64,000 bases of DNA from Dromaius novaehollandiae (lineage: Eukaryota; Chordata; Aves; Casuariiformes; Dromaiidae): the NCBI RefSeq assembly GCF_036370855.1, contig NC_088105.1, positions 10,483,619 through 10,547,618 on the forward strand, written 5' to 3'. The notes below the pieces were generated by a model. That model searched no databases. It was given only the letters and a program-made list of their open reading frames with translations, and was not told the DNA's origin. The position numbers were made by a program, and so were the translations under genes. This document shows, one piece after another, positions 59,201 through 64,000 of the stretch; within the stretch, counting starts at the first letter, position 1; every line of letters begins with the position of its first letter.

Positions 59201-62200
59201 TAAAGCTCTATTATGGCTGTTGTCTGTGGCTTTGCTGTGTTCTGGTGCACAGGTAAACAATACTTGGTTCAGAATGTTCATACTATAATGTCTTAGAAAA
59301 AAAACAAGGTATTCCACCCCAAATTATTATGGGGTGTATTTGTAAGCTTTGAAGCTCTGGAGAGGATTTTAAAATGCTCAACTCGCAGGTAATTGATCTC
59401 AATATATGATCTGGGAGAGTGAGTGATTTTTGTTGTATTTCTGAGCTCCACTTGTTCAAGGTAAATGTTGAAGCGAGCTTGCCTTTATGCATTTGTTCTT
59501 TCCCATGGGATATCACTTAACAGCTCTCATTTGTTTTTAGAGGATTCAACAGTGAAAGAAAAACCTAGTGAGAGAAACAAAGAGAAAAAAGCAACCAGAC
59601 CAGTGCGGAAAGTTCAAAAACTGACACGATTGTCAAGTCCGGATTCCCGACAAGGTGACGAGCGCTACTCCTGTAGAGGGAAGGCTGTTGTGTGTGCTTC
59701 AGAGATGAATTTGATCTGAAGAAATGGGGGGAGCTGGAGGTTGGGGATTAGATGGAAGTAATAATGTTTTTGAATTCTTTTCAGATGTGCAAAAATGCTC
59801 TTACAGTATCTTTGTGCATTGTGTGGTGGGGGGGTTGTATTTTATTTTTAATTTTTTTTTAATTTTCCATTTTCCCACTTGCTGTGTGCAGCTTATGGAA
59901 GCTGCTGAAGAATGCATGTTTCTTGTGGGATATCTGCAGGTACCTGTCAGGCCAGTGGAGACAAAAAGTAACAGCAGCTTTATTCTGGATCCTGCTTCTG
60001 TTTTGCTTCTGTGGAAGCTGTTCAGTGCCTGACCCTTAGCTCAGTGAGTAATGACGAGAGGAGGAATGGATTAAAACGCCAACAGTTAAGCAAGGAGTAG
60101 GGATGGAGCCAGTGGGTCTTGCTGAGTTGCCAGAGTTGTGAGGAGGGGCTGCAGTGAAGGCTGTTCTCTTGTGTGAGTTCTCATGATGTCTCGGTTGGGA
60201 AGCAGAGACCAGAATTTCCTTCCATGTCTTCTCTGGCTAGGTGCTCTAGTGCTGTTCCGCCTGCTGTGTCCAAGTTGCTGCTGTCCTGCACCTTTGGTTC
60301 TGGCTCAGCCAATTCTTGACTGACTTGTCCAGTTAGTTAAAGATGTAAAAGCATGTTGCCTGGCACTTCTTACAGTCCTCATCTCGTTTACTAATGAAGA
60401 TTTCTTTTGTTAATTTTCACTGTTGTCTTACACTTCTACTGTATATTAAATAATAGTACAGTATTTAGAAAAGATCATGTGGGTAGGTCACTGTAGAGTA
60501 ATGCCTTAGAGTAGAAAGTGAAATTAACTGCACCGTAGGATTCTGTCACTGCTTCTTGGTTGTCCAGTTGTGTTCATCTTTCATGTTGTGAGTAACAAAA
60601 GAAATGGGAGGACTTCCACCTCTGTTTCTTACTTGGTTTTGATTTTCAAATGAAGTAAGCAGTTGAGAGTGTAATCACACTAGAAAGTATTTTTTTTCTT
60701 TAAATACATGCAAGGGATGTCACGTTTTAATGGCACTGACGGTCTCTGTAGTGGGCTGAATGTGAGAATGATGTCCTGAAATCCCTAGAAGAGAAAGAAG
60801 AACCAGGTCTGACTCAGTGGCGTGTCAGTGACGGTCCATCCTCCAGTCACAGCAGTAAGAAGCTGCTCAACATAGCCAGGGCTATAAATAGCCACAGCTC
60901 ATGTTCTGCTCTCTTAGCTTGTTTTAGTTCAAACAGCTGACTTGAAATGGAAGATGAGTCTTTCCACTGCCTTTTTGAAGGAGCACAGAAGTAATTGAGA
61001 ACAGTGAGCTAGGCAAGAGAACCCCTTTGGCTGATGGATCCCTCTGAAAAAGAGGCTTGTAGTAACATGTTTCAAGTGAGAGATTTGTACTGTAAAATGC
61101 TGGATAGTTTACAATGCAAGCAGAAGGTCCTGTCAGTAAATGGATGAAATAGTGGGTTACAGATTTCTTACTGAACACGTTCCCTGCTTCTGGTTAAGCA
61201 AAAGGGGAGGGGGACAAGATTGAGGACCTGGAGTGTTAAAGCACTATTGGTCTGCTGTGCTGGATTCCACTTTAAGTTGCTTTGATACCATGTTTTCGAA
61301 GTCCGGTAGGGCCCTGGACTACAATCCCTTTTTGTTTTCCTAGCTTCAGTGTTGTGTTTGTGTAGTGTATGGGTTTGTCTGTTAAAGCAATGCTGTCAAA
61401 AATAGAAAAATTGAGTGGTTTGAGATCAGCTGGAATTTATGTATTCGAGTTAAGTATTTTTGCAGCAAAAAAAGAAATCCTAAATGATCTGAACTAGGTA
61501 CTTCATACTTTACTTTTTATGATACTTTAAGATGATTATTTCAGAAAATGATTAATAGTATTGGAAGGTAATGGGAAGAAAAGTGAATGCGTTGAATTTA
61601 GTGCTTAATCTAATCGATGTTTGGTAAAGATGCCACTGTACCAGTTTTCATCACTTAATTACATGTAGGATGATAAAATATTAATTCCATTTTTAATTTG
61701 GTTTCTGCCATCTGCAAGGCGGTCTGTACTTCATTTAAGTATCAGCTAGTGGGGTAATAGCTCAGCTTTTTTTCCAGTTATGGTACAGAAATCCCAGTTA
61801 GAGGACAATGAAGTAGTGTTGCTTAGGACAATTACTGCTTGGTATTTGTTACCTCCTCGTGAGCTGCCTGTCTTTAAGATTGTCTATTTGAAGTTCTTTC
61901 TAGAAACTCAGCTGGCATTCTCTTAATGTGAAGATGAATCTTTTTCTTGTAATGCCCCACCTTTGCTTTTGTTCTTCCTATTTTGACACTTCAGATAATT
62001 TTATTTTTTTCTTATTTTTGTATTTTAAGTGGAGATGAACAGCTTCTTTTCAGTCTTCTACAAGATTTCCCCTCTCCCTCCAGTAACATTTGCCTATAAG
62101 TTTTAGGCCTATATAAGCCTTTTATTTTTTTTCAAATTTTGTAGGGCTTTAATGGGCTACAAGATATTTTGGACTTTTACATTGTATTGTGTGTGGGCAT

Positions 62201-64000
62201 GTAGCACTCATAGTTGTATGATGCAGTTGTGGAGTATCTGCATGGTGCGTCACTACTGTGTGACTGTTTGTATAACTGCAGCTGTACCACTTGTGCAGAA
62301 TTAAATGGTGGCTTTTGGTGCAGTAATGGTTAACAGCTGCAATACATACTTAGCTTTCTTTCTGATACACTGGAAAATTCATCTAGCACTTGACTTTTAT
62401 TACTTACTATGCAGGTGGAAACTATGTAATAAGTGCATCCTCCTGGCGGGAGGGACAAAAGCTGGTAAAAAAGATACTGGGTCCAGCCCCCCGAATAGAA
62501 CAGGACAGAAGAGCTATATCTAGTGACAGAACAGGACGAGAGAGAGCTACGAAGTCTGGTAAGTTGTACTTTATCACTGCACTTTTTTAAATTTGTTATA
62601 AAACTTTTCATACCTGTGAAATTAAGCAGACTCCTGAGATAGAATGTAATCCATTTCTTATTAAAGTAACTCTTGATTTTTAAGTTTTATGGGGGGATTG
62701 GGGAAGGTGGGAGTAGAGGATGAATAACCTCTCTGCCTGGATGGATTATGAAACTTTTTTTGGTGTCATGGGAAGTCTGCCCTGCCTGCTTGACTTGACC
62801 CACAATACATGCACATGCTACGCAGGTGCTCAGGAGCTCTGGAAAAGATTGGAAACAGGTTGCAACCAGAAAAATGGATCACTTGCACTCTGACTTTGCC
62901 TCTTGAGGCTAGTGGAAAAAAAGAATGGCTGTAAATGGTCTACAGGCCACATGAACTTTGCAGATGTGCTGCATATAATATGTAAGCTATGGCTGGGCAT
63001 CCCTGTATTACAGGAACTGTGTGTCTTCCAAATACTGTATGCTCTCATCCATGTGCATCCCTATGTCTTCAATGATTCCTCCACCAGCCCTTTTCAGAAT
63101 ATATCCAGAATCTTGGGTGAGCCAGGTAAGGGGTGGTGGTAGCAGCTGTGCTCCTTATGCCTTTGAGGAGGGGGTAGGTTGGTACAAGAGTGAGTAGGCT
63201 ATGAGCTGAGCCAAAAGAGAGGTTATGATACTGCATGTTTGAAGCAGAAGCACTTCTGCATAGATAATGTCATCTTGGAGAATCGCAGTTGAGGTGACTG
63301 AGCAAGTGTTTTGCTCCAAAGAAAGAAGTTTCCCAAAATACTGAAGAACGGAATTGTGTTTGGTCGTGTGTATCTCAGAATCATTAGAAAAAGAGAGGTA
63401 TATTGTGCCAATTGAGTTTAAAAGTTGAAAGTACCTGTCTGAGGCTATTTGTCTAAAGATGCGTGAAGTTGTATGCAGAGTTAAATCTGGTAAAGTTTTC
63501 ATGTGCAGTAAATTTGCAGCTAGGTTTTAAAAAAGGTATAGTTGTGGGGTTTTTTTTTGAATGTGTTTATCGTTGTCTCCATCATGACTGCAATCTTTTC
63601 AACAATTTCTCATCACTACTGTATAGCTCACCCTTCTTCCATCCTCATTTTTGCAGCTGTTTCAGTGATGGTATGTGGTTTCCAAATTTGATTTTTACCT
63701 GAAATATTTGACCTGCCTTATTCTTTTAGCAGGCCGTATTGGAAGGACAGGTTCAGATTCTAGGCTGGATGTTACCCATAAAGCCTCTTCAAGAAGCTCT
63801 GAAAGGTCGAGGAGTAAAGTACGGTCTGAGAATAATCTGAAGAAACTGGAATCTACTCGTCCAGATGATAACCAAGGAGATCACGCCTCCTTAAATAAGG
63901 ACTTCCTGCCAGTGGAGATACGTGGAATTCTTGATGACTTGCAGTTGGATTCCATGAGTACAAAGCAAGAGAAAGATGTGGAAAAGCAGAATCAGAAATG
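35840..64000 (+). CDS. CEP350: CEP350, centrosomal scaffold protein, 5' part (right-truncated)
   Basis: CEP350 is a very large (about 3,100 residues in human) centrosome and centriole protein that recruits CEP43/FOP and anchors microtubules; its CAP-Gly domain is near the C-terminus and outside this window. A non-coding first exon ends at 36064. Coding exons are 47359-47434, 49148-49191, 50129-50243, 50990-51122, 54327-54958, 55483-55593, 59541-59654, 62415-62558 and 63733-64000 (cut by the window). All joins keep frame, giving about 545 residues. Family-specific stretches are RHIENKLEIVPTSTAVFDSV, SPLRATTLESNVKK, LNDRPAIDALQN, LKRRQHDVKLEKLKERIRKQ, IRTPDGKVW, GQKLVKKILGPAPR and EIRGILDDLQLDS. 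The region is mostly polar and disordered, with one short charged helix likely to be coiled coil. The left limit is approximate. Confidence 0.93.
36065..47349 (+). other. CEP350: CEP350 intron 1
   Basis: About 11.3 kb without a supportable exon. It contains a run of 20 G (43212-43231), a T run near 38334-38346 and a GC-richer patch at 41730-42260 with open minus-strand frames but no gene evidence. Extra untranslated exons of CEP350 could be hidden here. Confidence 0.65.
43212..43231. repeat. Poly-G run of 20
   Basis: Twenty consecutive G in CEP350 intron 1; length is likely to vary between reads and individuals. Confidence 0.95.
47350..47434 (+). CDS. CEP350: CEP350 exon 2 with start codon
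   Basis: The acceptor TTATGTGTAG|A precedes two consecutive in-frame ATGs at 47359 and 47362. The human start aligns better with the second (MWSNKSNEVPLQNPR); the first adds one Met. The donor is AGAG|GTAATG, phase 1. Confidence 0.85.
47524..47555. repeat. 12-bp tandem repeat, about 2.6 copies
   Basis: AAAGTTTTCTGC, AAAGTTTTCTGT and a partial third AAAGTTTT, in a CEP350 intron. Confidence 0.85.
47700..47769. repeat. T-rich low-complexity tract
   Basis: Interrupted T runs with single or double G, in a CEP350 intron. Confidence 0.9.
49148..49191 (+). CDS. CEP350: CEP350 exon 3
   Basis: A 44-nt exon with donor GCT|GTAAGT, ending in phase 0. It encodes LTAAWATFSQTKAA, matching the human ITTSWDALSQTKAA. 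Confidence 0.88.
50129..50243 (+). CDS. CEP350: CEP350 exon 4
   Basis: The acceptor GATTTCTAG|CT leads into LRHIENKLEIVPTSTAVFDS and then VMDAKKPCASTSRKISRK. The donor is AAGG|GTATGT, phase 1. Highly similar to the human protein. Confidence 0.93.
50990..51122 (+). CDS. CEP350: CEP350 exon 5
   Basis: The acceptor CTGCTTCAG|CT leads into a Ser/Lys-rich stretch, SPLRATTLESNVKKSNRVEF and REPLASYR. The donor is ACAG|GTTAGT, phase 2. Confidence 0.93.
53142..53222. repeat. Compound (AT)n/(GT)n/(AT)n microsatellite
   Basis: AT repeats, then about 20 GT units, a short interruption and a second AT block, in a CEP350 intron; likely polymorphic. Confidence 0.95.
53516..53936 (-). mobile_element. Solo LTR of an endogenous retrovirus
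   Basis: A 421-bp insert begins TG and ends CA on both strands (minus-strand ends TGTATGGG and CTTTACA) and is flanked by a 5-bp direct repeat GCATG (53511-53515 and 53937-53941). On the minus strand a TATA-like ACATAAAAAC (53740-53731) precedes an AATAAA (53606-53601) by about 130 nt, followed by a GT-rich stretch, the order expected of U3-R-U5. It is much richer in CpG than the surrounding intron, which suggests a fairly recent insertion. No internal viral genes are present. It lies antisense in the CEP350 intron between exons 5 and 6. Confidence 0.85.
54327..54958 (+). CDS. CEP350: CEP350 exon 6
   Basis: A 632-nt exon with acceptor TACATCAG|GG and donor AAAG|GTATGG. It includes YLNDRPAIDALQN, the strongly charged helical segment LKRRQHDVKLEKLKERIRKQ followed by WEHSEE, and VRKVAAAPAAPAYKG. 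The most conserved block in the window portion of CEP350. Confidence 0.96.
55483..55593 (+). CDS. CEP350: CEP350 exon 7
   Basis: A 111-nt phase 1-1 exon with acceptor TACTTTCAG|GT. It encodes FNPAETKIRTPDGKVWHEEE and then FHISQELYRDIALQLT. Confidence 0.95.
57331..57410. repeat. 20-bp tandem repeat, four identical copies
   Basis: The unit TGTGATGGTATATCTGTAGG occurs four times without a mismatch, in a CEP350 intron. Identity of the copies implies recent expansion. Confidence 0.98.
59541..59654 (+). CDS. CEP350: CEP350 exon 8
   Basis: A 114-nt phase 1-1 exon with acceptor TGTTTTTAG|AG. It encodes DSTVKEKPSERNKEKKATRP and then VRKVQKLTRLSSPDSRQ, basic and polar, matching the human KEKPAEKSKEKK region. 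Confidence 0.92.
62415..62558 (+). CDS. CEP350: CEP350 exon 9
   Basis: A 144-nt phase 1-1 exon with acceptor ACTATGCAG|GT. It encodes SSWREGQKLVKKILGPAPR and SSDRTGRERATKS. The donor is TCTG|GTAAGT. Confidence 0.95.
63733..64000 (+). CDS. CEP350: CEP350 exon 10, cut by the window end
   Basis: The exon opens after the tandem acceptor TTTTAGCAG; using the second AG gives KSGRIGRTGSD, the first adds one Ala (start 63730). It continues through SSERSRSKVRSENNLKKLES and LNKDFLPVEIRGILDDLQLD and is still open at base 64000. Confidence 0.94.

Overview
The window reads as vertebrate, most likely avian, nuclear DNA. Genes are split into exons with GT-AG introns and CpG-island promoters, intergenic distances are short, and a degraded CR1-type LINE and a solo retroviral LTR are present. 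Three genes are recognisable by protein content: TOR1AIP2 (LULL1, minus strand), TOR1AIP1 (LAP1, plus strand) and the 5' part of CEP350 (plus strand). The same gene order is known at human 1q25.2. No bacterial-type features, CRISPR arrays or RNA genes were recognised.

Layout. 1-9.5 kb: no gene could be named. A strong CpG island (about 1250-2700) contains a possible minus-strand signal-peptide exon of an unidentified gene, followed by simple-sequence DNA. 9.5-15.6 kb: TOR1AIP2 on the minus strand, six inferred coding exons plus a 5' UTR exon, with a promoter carrying a ZNF143-type element. 15.6-18.8 kb: intergenic, with a CR1 fragment. 18.8-30.7 kb: TOR1AIP1 on the plus strand, six coding exons (521 codons) with a G-rich hexamer repeat just before the ATG. 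30.7-35.3 kb: intergenic. 35.3-64.0 kb: CEP350. It has a CpG-island first exon, an 11-kb first intron, then nine coding exons covering about 545 codons; the gene runs off the right edge.

Function. TOR1AIP1 and TOR1AIP2 are divergently arranged paralogs. Each has a variable nucleoplasmic or cytosolic N-terminal half, one membrane helix, and a conserved lumenal domain that activates Torsin AAA+ ATPases. Both keep the arginine-finger residue in the motif WSRISHL and a pair of lumenal cysteines. All coding introns of both genes are phase 1, so every internal exon is a frame-neutral cassette, and TOR1AIP2 contains two adjacent exons that look like tandem duplicates. CEP350 is a centrosomal scaffold and is a neighbour rather than a partner in the torsin pathway.

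Exon models were joined by hand from splice-site consensus, reading-frame phase and remembered family sequence. UTR ends and transcription starts are approximate. I found no evidence of a wholly new system. The most interesting signals are the all-phase-1 architecture with exon duplication, a near-perfect intronic hairpin, paired inverted YY1-like sites, a solo LTR with exact target duplication, and a predicted uORF whose stop overlaps the CEP350 start.
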